The notes under the pieces are model-generated. The model was not told where the DNA came from and searched no databases. It saw only the letters and a program-made list of their open reading frames with translations. Position numbers and translations under genes: made by a program. DNA of 34,534 nt. Source: an uncultured Chloroflexus sp. (lineage in GTDB: Bacteria > Chloroflexota > Chloroflexia > Chloroflexales > Chloroflexaceae). Shown here in pieces: positions 23,155 to 30,590 of this stretch. The stretch's first letter is position 1; every line of letters starts with the position of its first letter. The stretch spans positions 1-34,534 of the forward strand of contig NZ_CALFBQ010000021.1 in NCBI RefSeq assembly GCF_937951745.1. Reading direction: 5' to 3'.

Positions 23155-24894
23155 ATGATAGGGCGAACAGTCATCGGACGGTGGCTAGGTGGGTTGGCGA
23201 TTCTGCTCAGCTTCGCTCTGATCTGGTGGTTGTTTGCCCCCCGCTCGCTTGGCGGCATCACCCAGTTTGTTGTGATCAACGGCAACAGTATGGCCCCGCT
23301 CTACCAACGTGGTGATTTGGTGATCACGCGCGTTGCCGATGACTATGCGCCGGGTGATATTGTTACCTACCGCCATCCTGAGATTGGGTTGGTGATCCAT
23401 CGCATTATCGGTCAAGATGACGAACGTTGGCAGTTAAAGGGTGATCACAACGATTTTGTTGACCCCTATGAGCCGTTGACGACCGAGATTGAAGGGCGGG
23501 CGTGGCTGCATATACCTCGGCTAGGGAGCGGCTTAGTGCTGGCGCGGCAATACTGGTGGCTGATCATTGTGGCGCTTGCAGGAGGGATGGTGATGGCACA
23601 ACCACGCGCAACCGGCCGCCGTCGCCGGCCACGTCATGCAATCGTTCAGCCGGTTGAAGTAGAGATGGCTGCGGTAACACTGTGCGCTCTTGGCGCAATC
23701 ATCGCCGGCATGCTCGCCGGCTACGCCTTTCTCCAACCCGCCAGCCGGGTCGTCAACGAACCGGTCGTCTATCGCCAACACGGGATATTTACCTATCTCG
23801 CCGATGCTCCTCCCGGCGTTTATGATACTGAGCAGGCTCAGACCGGCGATCCGGTCTACTTCCAACTATCATCAACGCTGGTCGTCACTTTTCACTACGA
23901 ATTGCCTCATGTCACCACGGCCAGCGGCACGATCGCGTTGAATGCCGAAGTCAGCACCACGAACGGTTGGCGACGGCGGTTGGCACTCGCGCCAGCGCAG
24001 CCGTTTCAGGGGACAGAAGCAACCGTGCAGGGGGTGATCAATCTCGCCGATCTACGCGCGCTGATCGGTCAATTCGAGCAGCAAACCGGGTTGAGCAACC
24101 CGTACTACCTTCTTGCTATCACCCCAGATGTAGCTGTGAACGGTAAAGTGGACGGGCTGGTGTTCAGTGATACCTTTGCGCCACAGTTGCTCTTCCGGTT
24201 TGACAAAGTGCAGCTCACACTGGTCAATCCTACCGATGACCGGCAGGGGCTTGCCCCGCGTGCAGAGGGCCGAGTGGCGCGGACGAGGATCGAGCCAGCG
24301 CAGTTGTCGTTGATGTTCCTCAGCCTTGAGGTACAGACGGCCCGGTGGTGGGGGATGGTGATTGCTGGCGGGTTGGCGGTGGTCTTCTTTGCAATTGGTT
24401 GGCCATTATGGCGGCGTTGGCAACGCGATGAAACGCTGCGGATTCAATTCTGGTACGGCAATCTCATTATCACTGGCACGGCGCCCCATGTTGATTTGCC
24501 ACGGGTAGCCGTGGCGACGATGGCCGATCTGACTCGTTTGGCCCAACGCTCCGGCGGGTTAATCATCCGCGACACCAGCAGCGAGCCGAGCCAATACGTG
24601 TTCATTAACGACGGTACGGTCTACGTCTATCAAGCTGCCGAGTCTGATTCAGAGGCGTACCTACGCTTCACGCCAGCACCGGTTGAACCCTGTCCGCCGT
24701 TGGTGGATTGGCGTGATCGGTTTCTGACCACCCTGCGCGAGACAGGCTTGGTGAGTGAAGCCTGCCAAGCAGTGGGAGTTGATCCCTTCACCGCGTATCG
24801 TGAGCGTAGTCAGAACCTAGCGTTTGCGCAGGCATGGCGCGAGGCCCGCCAAAAGCATTGGGAAGCGGCGACTGAACAGCGAGGCGAGGCATGA
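23155..24894 (+). CDS. SipW/archaeal-type signal peptidase I fused to a DUF5305-like ectodomain, with a C-terminal HTH-like tail
   Basis: The 579-residue membrane protein begins with an S26B signal peptidase. A span at 8-28 leads to the nucleophile Ser45 in NGNSMAPLYQRGD. GLVIHRIIG supplies His82 in place of the Lys of E. coli LepB, and LKGDHNDFVDP supplies the Asp at 97. This is the Ser-His type of archaea, eukaryotic ER and Bacillus SipW. Spans at about 132-148 and 170-192 follow. An extracytoplasmic region of about 200 residues (VNEPVVYRQHGIFTYLADAPPGVYD onward) fits the archaeal DUF5305 group. A last span lies near 397-418, then a cytosolic part with VATMADLTRLAQRSGGLIIRDTS and YVFINDGTVYVYQ. 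The final 50 residues (LRETGLVSEACQAVGVDPFTAYRER...FAQAWREA) look like a terminase-small-subunit-style helix-turn-helix. It overlaps the next gene by 4 nt. Confidence 0.88.
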   Translation: MIGRTVIGRWLGGLAILLSFALIWWLFAPRSLGGITQFVVINGNSMAPLYQRGDLVITRVADDYAPGDIVTYRHPEIGLVIHRIIGQDDERWQLKGDHNDFVDPYEPLTTEIEGRAWLHIPRLGSGLVLARQYWWLIIVALAGGMVMAQPRATGRRRRPRHAIVQPVEVEMAAVTLCALGAIIAGMLAGYAFLQPASRVVNEPVVYRQHGIFTYLADAPPGVYDTEQAQTGDPVYFQLSSTLVVTFHYELPHVTTASGTIALNAEVSTTNGWRRRLALAPAQPFQGTEATVQGVINLADLRALIGQFEQQTGLSNPYYLLAITPDVAVNGKVDGLVFSDTFAPQLLFRFDKVQLTLVNPTDDRQGLAPRAEGRVARTRIEPAQLSLMFLSLEVQTARWWGMVIAGGLAVVFFAIGWPLWRRWQRDETLRIQFWYGNLIITGTAPHVDLPRVAVATMADLTRLAQRSGGLIIRDTSSEPSQYVFINDGTVYVYQAAESDSEAYLRFTPAPVEPCPPLVDWRDRFLTTLRETGLVSEACQAVGVDPFTAYRERSQNLAFAQAWREARQKHWEAATEQRGEA

Positions 24895-25253
24895 AACGGT
24901 TCATTTTGCTAATCTTGATGAGTGCCGTTATCGGTGCGACGGCACTGGCATCCGCTGCAAGCATTGCGATTCCCGCCGCTGCAATGGCCGACCTGCACAT
25001 AGCGCTGAGCGCGCAAGATGTAGCGCCGCCGGACTGCATCGGCATGGATTTGAGCACAATGATCTCTGGCGCTGGTGTGATCACCGGTACTGATAGCAAT
25101 GACCTCATCGTGGGCAGCGCCGGCAATGACCTCATCGATGGCCGGGGAGGCAACGACTGCATCATTGGCGGCAAAGGTGACGATACGCTCATTGGCGGCG
25201 CTGGGTTCGATGTCTGCATTGGCAGCGGCGCCGATCCAACCTGTGAGCGGTAA
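24891..25253 (+). CDS. small secreted RTX (hemolysin-type Ca2+-binding) repeat protein
   Basis: The 120-residue protein has an N-terminal signal peptide (about 1-33, likely cleaved near AMA). Residues 64-112 are five glycine-rich nonapeptides of the GGxGxDxUx type: GTDSNDLIV, GSAGNDLID, GRGGNDCII, GGKGDDTLI and GGAGFDVCI. These normally wind into a calcium-bound beta-roll. Four cysteines (49, 90, 109, 118) could form disulfides after export. The ATG overlaps the signal peptidase stop (ATGA), so translation is coupled and the protein belongs to the same secretion cassette. It lacks a large toxin or enzyme domain and a type I secretion tail. It is probably a small structural or regulatory surface protein. 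It ends 3 nt before the convergent CBS gene. Confidence 0.85.
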   Translation: MKRFILLILMSAVIGATALASAASIAIPAAAMADLHIALSAQDVAPPDCIGMDLSTMISGAGVITGTDSNDLIVGSAGNDLIDGRGGNDCIIGGKGDDTLIGGAGFDVCIGSGADPTCER

Positions 25254-25256
25254 TAA

Positions 25257-25694
25257 CTACTCAGTCTCTTCCGCCGCCCACGTGCTCGCCACCAGCCGGA
25301 AGATGTCTGATTCGGTGATGATCCCGACTAGCCGACCATCATCAACTACCGGCAGGCCGCTGACCCGCGCGCGCACCATGATCGCCGCCGCTTTACCGAT
25401 CGAATCACTTGAGGCAACGGTCAATGGATTCGGTGTCATCAGTTCGGCCACGGTCTGACCGGCGAGGTTAAAGCGGGCCAACCGGCGCTCTTCTTCATCG
25501 CGGGGGTGGCTCATCGCCTGCTCAATGTCGCTGCGGGTGATAATGCCAACCAGATTGCCTTGTTTATCCACCACCGGCATGCGCCGCACCCCGCGTGCCC
25601 GCATGCGCTCATAGGCAGCGAGCGCCGAAAAATCCGGCGGAACGCAAACCGGGTTTTCGGTCATCCACTCGGCTACGCGCTCGGTCTTCGCCAT
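25257..25694 (-). CDS. tandem CBS-domain protein
   Basis: I start at the ATG at 25694 (MAKTERVAEW), with GAGGAG 7 nt before it. The frame begins two codons earlier at a TTG. The 145-residue protein is two CBS motifs and nothing else. The first is MTENPVCVPPDFSALAAYERM...RRMPVVDKQGNLVGIITRSDI, the second LMTPNPLTVASSDSIGKAAAIM...SGLPVVDDGRLVGIITESDIFRLV. Such pairs bind adenine nucleotides and sense energy state or regulate partners. No enzyme domain is attached. It is the gene downstream of the Na+-decarboxylase operon on the same strand, 83 nt away, so it might report energy charge to that complex, but no direct evidence supports this. Confidence 0.93.
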   Translation of the reverse strand: MAKTERVAEWMTENPVCVPPDFSALAAYERMRARGVRRMPVVDKQGNLVGIITRSDIEQAMSHPRDEEERRLARFNLAGQTVAELMTPNPLTVASSDSIGKAAAIMVRARVSGLPVVDDGRLVGIITESDIFRLVASTWAAEETE

Positions 25695-25777
25695 ATTCAA
25701 ACTCCTCTATCGCTATCAATACTTTCTTCTCATTGTATACCGCCGGTTACAGTAGGGACATACCACGCTACGCTCTC

Positions 25778-26893
25778 CTACCTTCCCATCAACGCCAAGA
25801 CGACCCCGCCAGCCACCACACTCGCAACCTGCCCGGCGGCGTTTGCGCCCATCGCGTGCATCAGGATGAAGTTCTCGAAATCCTCTTCGTGAGCCAGCTT
25901 TTGCACCACGCGCGCCGCCATTGGGAAGGCGCTGATGCCGGCAGCGCCGATGATCGGGTTGAAACGACCCCGGCTGAGCAGGTTGAGAAACTTGCCGAAG
26001 AGCAGCCCGGCGGCAGTGTCGAGTACGAAAGCGAGAATGCCTAGCGCGAGAATGGCCAGCGTTGCCGGTTGCAAGAAGCGGGTGCCCTCCATCGTTGAGC
26101 CGATGGCCAACCCCAAGAAGAGGGTCACGATGTTGGCCAGCTCGCGTGACGAAGTGTTGGTCAGTCGCTCGACCACACCCGACTCGCGCATCAGATTGCC
26201 GAGCATCAGCATGCCGATCAGCGGAATAGCGAATGGCACCAGTATACCGACCACGATCGTCGTCACGATTGGAAACAGAATGCGGGTGCGCCGGCTGATC
26301 GGGCGGCTTATGTATTCCATGCGGATGCGCCGTTCGGCGGGTGTGGTGAGAGTGCGGATAACCGGCGGCATAATCACCGGCACCAGCGACATATAGCTAT
26401 AAGCGGCAACCGTGATCGGCCCGAGTAATTGCGGTGCGAGCAAGCTTGAGACATAAATCGAGGTGGGGCCGTCGATCGCGCCGATGATCCCGATTGAGGC
26501 CGCTTCTTCGCGGCTAAAGCCGAGGGCCAACGCGGCCAGCAGGGTGCCGAAGATGCCGAATTGGCCGGCTGCACCGACCAAGACCATGCGCGGGTTCGAC
26601 AGCAGCGGGCTGAAATCGGTGAGCGCACCAATGCCGATAAAGATGAGCAGCGGGAAGAGTTCGTTGCCAATGCCGGTGTTGTACAGAATGGTGAGCATGC
26701 CGTCTTCGCCGAGTAGCGGTGACAATGGCAAGTTAGCCAGTAGTGCGCCGGCGCCGATTGGTATGAGCAGCAGCGGTTCGTAATCGCGCACAATCGCGAG
26801 GTAGAACAGTAAACCGGCGACGGCGATCATCACCAGTGATTGCCATGTGATCGAGGTGATCCCTTGTAAGAGCCTGAGGGCTAGTTCGTCCAT
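25778..26893 (-). CDS. mmdB: Na+-translocating biotin-dependent decarboxylase, beta subunit (integral membrane)
   Basis: The 371-residue protein is very hydrophobic, with about nine to eleven spans. It matches the OadB/MmdB/GcdB family. GAIDGPTSIYVSSLL contains the DGPT motif whose Asp takes part in Na+ and proton movement. GNLMRESGVVERLTNTSSRELANI and GAAGISAFPMAARVVQKLAHEEDFENFILMHAMGANAAGQV are the conserved C-terminal segments. The subunit decarboxylates carboxybiotin and pumps Na+ out. It is the last gene of the operon and starts 149 nt after the biotin carrier gene. I see no strong ribosome site at this ATG. Which acyl substrate is used is set by the alpha subunit. Confidence 0.94.
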   Translation of the reverse strand: MDELALRLLQGITSITWQSLVMIAVAGLLFYLAIVRDYEPLLLIPIGAGALLANLPLSPLLGEDGMLTILYNTGIGNELFPLLIFIGIGALTDFSPLLSNPRMVLVGAAGQFGIFGTLLAALALGFSREEAASIGIIGAIDGPTSIYVSSLLAPQLLGPITVAAYSYMSLVPVIMPPVIRTLTTPAERRIRMEYISRPISRRTRILFPIVTTIVVGILVPFAIPLIGMLMLGNLMRESGVVERLTNTSSRELANIVTLFLGLAIGSTMEGTRFLQPATLAILALGILAFVLDTAAGLLFGKFLNLLSRGRFNPIIGAAGISAFPMAARVVQKLAHEEDFENFILMHAMGANAAGQVASVVAGGVVLALMGR

Positions 26894-27042
26894 AGGGTTG
26901 ATCGCTTTTCTGCTGTATCACTCCCTCTCACCCATCTATTACCCCAACGGGAGAGGTTGCGCGAAACTTCACATTACAAGACTTGCGCATCGTGCGTTGC
27001 GTGCCAGCGGCTCACGCTCCGCAGCGGCTCGCTGCGCCGCGT

Positions 27043-27498
27043 TTACTCCTCGGCCAATTGGGCGAGCGGCTCGCCGTACCCGACGCTCTGGCCGGTCTTG
27101 ACCAAGATCGCCGCGACCACGCCATCGCGCGGCGCGCCAATACTGTTGTTCATCTTCATCGCTTCGAGCACGATGATCGGCTGGCCGCGTTTGACCTTCG
27201 CGCCGGGTTGGGCTACGATCTGCAAGATGGTGCCCGGCATCGGCGCCCGGATCAGGTTGTCGCCAGCAGCGGCGGCTGGGGGCAGGGCAGCCGGTAGCGG
27301 TGGTGCAACCGGTGCGACTGGCGGTGCGGGTAGCGCAACCGGCGCAGCGCGCGGCGCGATCTCACCGATTTCGCCGCTCTCGTTCAATTGCACCTCGAAC
27401 TCGCGCCCATCGAGCTGGACAGCGAAGCGATCGCTGCTCACCTCTGCAATGTCAACTGTATACGTCTTGCCGTTAATCGTTAGTTGATAGCGACGCAT
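27043..27498 (-). CDS. mmdC: biotin carboxyl carrier subunit of the Na+-decarboxylase
   Basis: The 151-residue protein has an N-terminal beta domain (1-45, RRYQLTINGKTYTVDIAEV), an Ala/Pro-rich flexible linker (about 50-78), and a biotinyl domain. IVLEAMKMNN places the biotinylated Lys at 115, with the usual APMPGTI start and GDGVV-like turn (PRDGVVAAILVKTGQSV). It moves carboxybiotin from the alpha subunit to the membrane beta subunit. Its AAGGAG site lies inside the last codons of the upstream subunit gene, only 6 nt away, showing translational coupling. Free carriers of propionyl- or acetyl-CoA carboxylases look similar. The operon decides between them. Confidence 0.94.
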   Translation of the reverse strand: MRRYQLTINGKTYTVDIAEVSSDRFAVQLDGREFEVQLNESGEIGEIAPRAAPVALPAPPVAPVAPPLPAALPPAAAAGDNLIRAPMPGTILQIVAQPGAKVKRGQPIIVLEAMKMNNSIGAPRDGVVAAILVKTGQSVGYGEPLAQLAEE

Positions 27499-27504
27499 CG
27501 CGAG

Positions 27505-27858
27505 TTATCTCCTTCGTTGCCAACTTTGATTCTGGCGCGCGCGGCCAGCCGCCACCCAACGACTGGCAAAGAGCAGGCTGCCCGGCCAGTAGCTGCGCAC
27601 CGTTGGCGCTGCTTCACGGCGCAACGTCGCTGTGTGAACGGCGACAGCGACAGCGATCGCTGCCACTTCATCAGGCGTGAGCTGCCCCTCTCCTGTTGGC
27701 GCTACTGCTGGCGCCAGTGCTACCTCAGCCGCCGTGGCTGGTTCCGGTCGGTCGAAGTAGGTTAGCAGCGTGAGCAGCCCCCACACTAAGACCAGAACGG
27801 TGAAGACAATGCCCATACCGAGCACGGTCATCATCAGCCCAAACCCAAGGTTTTCCAT
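27505..27858 (-). CDS. mmdD: OadG/MmdD-like small membrane subunit of the Na+-decarboxylase
   Basis: The 117-residue protein has one N-terminal membrane span (residues 7-33, GLMMTVLGMGIVFTVLVLVWGLL). Next come an Ala/Pro-rich stretch and LTPDEVAAIAVAVAVH, then a basic C-terminus. OadG/MmdD subunits have this shape and tether the alpha subunit and carrier to the beta subunit. GGAG lies 5 nt before the ATG. The gene starts 18 nt after the alpha subunit stop. The sequence is low complexity, so the call leans on the conserved span, the LTPDE..AI motif and gene order. Confidence 0.88.
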   Translation of the reverse strand: MENLGFGLMMTVLGMGIVFTVLVLVWGLLTLLTYFDRPEPATAAEVALAPAVAPTGEGQLTPDEVAAIAVAVAVHTATLRREAAPTVRSYWPGSLLFASRWVAAGRARQNQSWQRRR

Positions 27859-27876
27859 AACGTCTCCTGCCGCTAT

Positions 27877-29421
27877 TCACGACGGATACAACCCGTGCTT
27901 GCGCGGCGGGTTCTGTTGCACTTTGGTGCGCAAAATCTCTAGCGCTCGGATCAGGCGGGGCCGGGTTTCAGCTGGTTCGATCACTTCATCGATCTGGCCC
28001 AGATCGGCGGCATGGTACGGGTTAAAGAACTTACGCCGGTACTCGGCGACAAACTCCGCCATGAGTTGCGCCGGATCGGCGGCAGCGCGCAGCTCGTCGC
28101 GACGCAAGATGCGCACCGCCCCTTCGGCGCCCATCACCGCAATCTGGGCCGATGGCCACGCAAAGTTGAGGTCGCAGCGCAATTGTTTGCTTGACATAGC
28201 CACATATGCACCGCCGATTGCTTTGCGTACTACCACCGAAATCTTCGGTACGGTCGCCTCGCTATAAGCGTAAATAATTTTCGCGCCATGCCGGATCACG
28301 CCGCCGTACTCCTGCTCGATACCGGGCAAAAAGCCGGTCGTATCGACAAAGGTGATAATCGGAATGTTAAAGGCATCGCAGATGCGGACAAAGCGGGCAA
28401 TTTTGTCGCTGGAGTCAATATCGAGCACACCGGCCATCACTGCCGGCTGGTTGGCGACCACGCCAACCGCATAACCGTCGAGCCGGGCAAAGCCAACTAC
28501 CGCATTTTGGGCGAAGAGTGGTTGAATTTCGAGAAAACTATCATGGTCGAAGACCAGATCGATCAGGGTGTGAATATCGTACCCTTGTCGTTCATCAGCC
28601 GGCACCAGCGCATTGAGCGCCGACTCCTGCCGGTCGGCGCGGTCGTAAGGCATGATCTGGGGCGGGTCTTCATTGTTGTTTTGCGGTAGGTAGCTCAGCA
28701 GCCGCTTGATCAACTCAATCACCGCCTGATCATCAGGTGCCGAGAGATGCGCAACGCCGCTGCGCGCGCAATGCACCGCTGCCCCGCCTAGCTCTTGGGT
28801 CGAGATGTCGCGGCCCGATACCGCTTTGATCACGTCGGGGCCAGTCAGGAACATATAGCCGGTCGACTCCGACATGATCACGAAATCGGTTAAGGCTGGC
28901 GAATAGACCGCGCCGCCGGCGCAGGGGCCAAGAATGGCCGAAATCTGTGGTACTACGCCTGATGCCAGCACATTGCGCACAAAGACCTCGCCGTAGGCAG
29001 CCAGCGAACGGACGCCCTCTTGGATGCGCGCGCCGCCCGAATCGTTCAGGCCGATGATTGGGATGCCACTTTCCAATGCGAGATCCTGCATCCGGCAAAT
29101 CTTGTTGGCCTGCACCGCCGAGAACGAGCCGCCCATCACGGTAAAATCTTGCGCATAGACTGCTACTCGCCGCCCGTTAATCTTGCCGAACCCGGTGACG
29201 GTGCCGTCACCGGGGATGCGCTGCTCGTCATCTTCGGTGATGCTGGTCGCCAAGGCGCCAATCTCTTGAAACGAACCGGCATCGAGCAGCAAGGCCAAGC
29301 GTTCACGTGCCGTCAGCTTGCCGCGCGCATGTTGCTGGGCAATCCGTTCTGGCCCGCCGCCCTGCATCGCCCGCTCGCGCAGGCTGCGCAGCCGTTCGAG
29401 TTGCTCTTCGGGGGATTCCAC
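27877..29421 (-). CDS. mmdA: carboxyltransferase (alpha) subunit, probably methylmalonyl-CoA decarboxylase
   Basis: The protein is about 515 residues and belongs to the propionyl-CoA carboxylase beta/MmdA family. GKLTARERLALLLD, VMGGSFSAVQANKI, NDSGGARIQEGV, GPCAGGAVYSPAL and IGGAYVAMSSKQLRCD form the two crotonase-like halves and acyl-CoA oxyanion sites. GTG codons at 29427 and 29421 are both possible. I prefer 29421 because GAGG then has 7-nt spacing. It takes the carboxyl from an acyl-CoA onto biotin. No biotin carboxylase gene is near, while a membrane beta subunit is, so decarboxylation with Na+ export fits better than ATP-driven carboxylation. Methylmalonyl-CoA is the likely substrate by similarity to PccB. 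Glutaconyl-CoA or malonyl-CoA cannot be excluded. Confidence 0.93.
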   Translation of the reverse strand: MESPEEQLERLRSLRERAMQGGGPERIAQQHARGKLTARERLALLLDAGSFQEIGALATSITEDDEQRIPGDGTVTGFGKINGRRVAVYAQDFTVMGGSFSAVQANKICRMQDLALESGIPIIGLNDSGGARIQEGVRSLAAYGEVFVRNVLASGVVPQISAILGPCAGGAVYSPALTDFVIMSESTGYMFLTGPDVIKAVSGRDISTQELGGAAVHCARSGVAHLSAPDDQAVIELIKRLLSYLPQNNNEDPPQIMPYDRADRQESALNALVPADERQGYDIHTLIDLVFDHDSFLEIQPLFAQNAVVGFARLDGYAVGVVANQPAVMAGVLDIDSSDKIARFVRICDAFNIPIITFVDTTGFLPGIEQEYGGVIRHGAKIIYAYSEATVPKISVVVRKAIGGAYVAMSSKQLRCDLNFAWPSAQIAVMGAEGAVRILRRDELRAAADPAQLMAEFVAEYRRKFFNPYHAADLGQIDEVIEPAETRPRLIRALEILRTKVQQNPPRKHGLYPS

Positions 29422-29623
29422 TGCCACACCTCGTTGTTGTTGGGTCTGAAGCCAATGGCAGTATAGCGGGTTCGCTGCCGTGATGAGGAAAAGAATTCAC
29501 TACTAGGCGCAAATGTTTGGCGACGAACGATTACCGGCACGATAAGAAAATAGGACTATTAGGTAGTAGTACTATTGGTAGCGATACAGCTATAAATAGA
29601 GCCATGGCGTCTTTTTGGTTCAT

Positions 29624-29657
29624 TGCCAGCATCCTTGCTCGAAAGGTGACGCTGGCA
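29624..29657 (+). promoter_or_regulatory. leader hairpin upstream of the five-repeat secreted protein
   Basis: TGCCAGC (29624-29630) and GCTGGCA (29651-29657) pair perfectly. An inner CCTT/AAGG stem forms after a small internal loop. The hairpin lies in the 259-nt gap 29428-29686, about 15 nt before the AAAGGAG site. It may be a 5' leader structure. It matches no riboswitch that I recognise. Confidence 0.4.
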
Positions 29658-29686
29658 TCGCGCATCAGCAGAAAGGAGACAACAGG

Positions 29687-30559
29687 ATGATTCTGCGCGC
29701 AAGTGACCGGCTTCCCCCGCGGGCCGGATTGTTATTGACCATCGTTGTCCTCGTTTTTCTTGGGGCCATGCCGCCTTCAACGACGACTGCCAATGCTCAG
29801 CTCCAGTCAAACGCTCTGTTCCGTGGTGATGTTGCGTGTGTGTTTCGCCCTTCGGCCCAGCGTTTCTACTGCGATACCGGGCGAGATGGCGGTCTTGCCG
29901 AATATAGCGTTGTCTTCGATACGGAAACTGATATTCCGCTGCTCGGTGACGTCAACGGCGATGGCCGCGATGTGGCGTGTGCCTATCGCCCATCCACCCA
30001 TCAATTCTTCTGCGATACAGCGCGCAACGGTACTCCGGCTGAATTTGTCGTTCTTTTTGGGGTTAGCGGCGATATTCCGCTGCTCGGCGATGTTGACGGC
30101 GATGGCCGCGATGATCCGTGCGTGTATCGCCCGTCGCTGCAACGATTTTATTGCGATACGGCTCGCAATGGCGATAGCGCGGAATATACGGTCAGTTTTG
30201 GGACAGCCACTGATACGCCGCTGCTCGGTGATATTGACGGCGATGGCCGCGATGATCCATGCGTGTATCGCCCGTCAACGCGCCAGTTTTTCTGTGATGT
30301 GGCCCATGACGGCGGCGCTGACGAGTTTGCCGTTCAGTTTGGGAACGACGGCGATATTCCACTGCTCGGCGATATTGATGGTGATGGCCGCGATGATCCG
30401 TGCGTGTATCGCCCGTCGCTGCAACGATTTTATTGCGATACGGCTCGCAATGGCGGCATGGCCGAAGTTGAAGTTGCCTTTGGCTCAGCCGGTGATGTAC
30501 CATTGATCGGGTCGCTAGGCCTGCCGTTTGGGGTGGCAGTGCCGTTGGTGGTGCGGTAG
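29687..30559 (+). CDS. secreted five-repeat EF-hand/FG-GAP-like protein
   Basis: The start is the ATG at 29687, with AAAGGAG upstream. A longer frame from 29615 lacks a site. The protein is 290 residues. Residues 1-40 form a signal peptide (AGLLLTIVVLVFLGAMPP core). Five units of 47 residues follow, each with RPS...F-Y/F-CDT, an Ala-Glu-Tyr/Phe beta strand, then PLLGD(V/I)(N/D)GDGRDD. The DxDxDG part is an EF-hand-like calcium loop, as in FG-GAP and dockerin repeats. Each unit has a cysteine pair ten residues apart (AC...YC), suggesting a disulfide per blade. The final unit ends in a hydrophobic tail (GVAVPLVVR). Related RPS/DGDG repeats are common in Chloroflexota surface proteins. It probably acts as a cell-surface binding protein. 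The ligand is unknown. Confidence 0.85.
   Translation: MILRASDRLPPRAGLLLTIVVLVFLGAMPPSTTTANAQLQSNALFRGDVACVFRPSAQRFYCDTGRDGGLAEYSVVFDTETDIPLLGDVNGDGRDVACAYRPSTHQFFCDTARNGTPAEFVVLFGVSGDIPLLGDVDGDGRDDPCVYRPSLQRFYCDTARNGDSAEYTVSFGTATDTPLLGDIDGDGRDDPCVYRPSTRQFFCDVAHDGGADEFAVQFGNDGDIPLLGDIDGDGRDDPCVYRPSLQRFYCDTARNGGMAEVEVAFGSAGDVPLIGSLGLPFGVAVPLVVR
29933..30497 (+). repeat. 141-nt tandem repeats inside the secreted protein gene
   Basis: The ATTCCGCTGCTCGG block returns every 141 nt. The third and fifth units share an identical 73-nt stretch (30101-30173 and 30383-30455) although the fourth unit between them differs. That pattern suggests recent gene conversion or duplication within the array. Confidence 0.85.
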
Positions 30560-30569
30560 TAGGGCAAGG

Positions 30570-30590
30570 GCCGGTTTCAAACCGGCTTTT
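30570..30590 (+). terminator. rho-independent terminator after the five-repeat gene
   Basis: GCCGGTT (30570-30576) and AACCGGC (30580-30586) form a 7-bp stem with a TCA loop followed by TTTT. It lies between convergent genes and slightly overlaps the stop of the CPBP protease gene. Confidence 0.75.

Noticed and set aside
29615-29686. N-terminal extension of the five-repeat secreted protein
   Set aside because: It would run through the leader hairpin, lacks a ribosome site and would bury the signal peptide. The ATG at 29687 has AAAGGAG.
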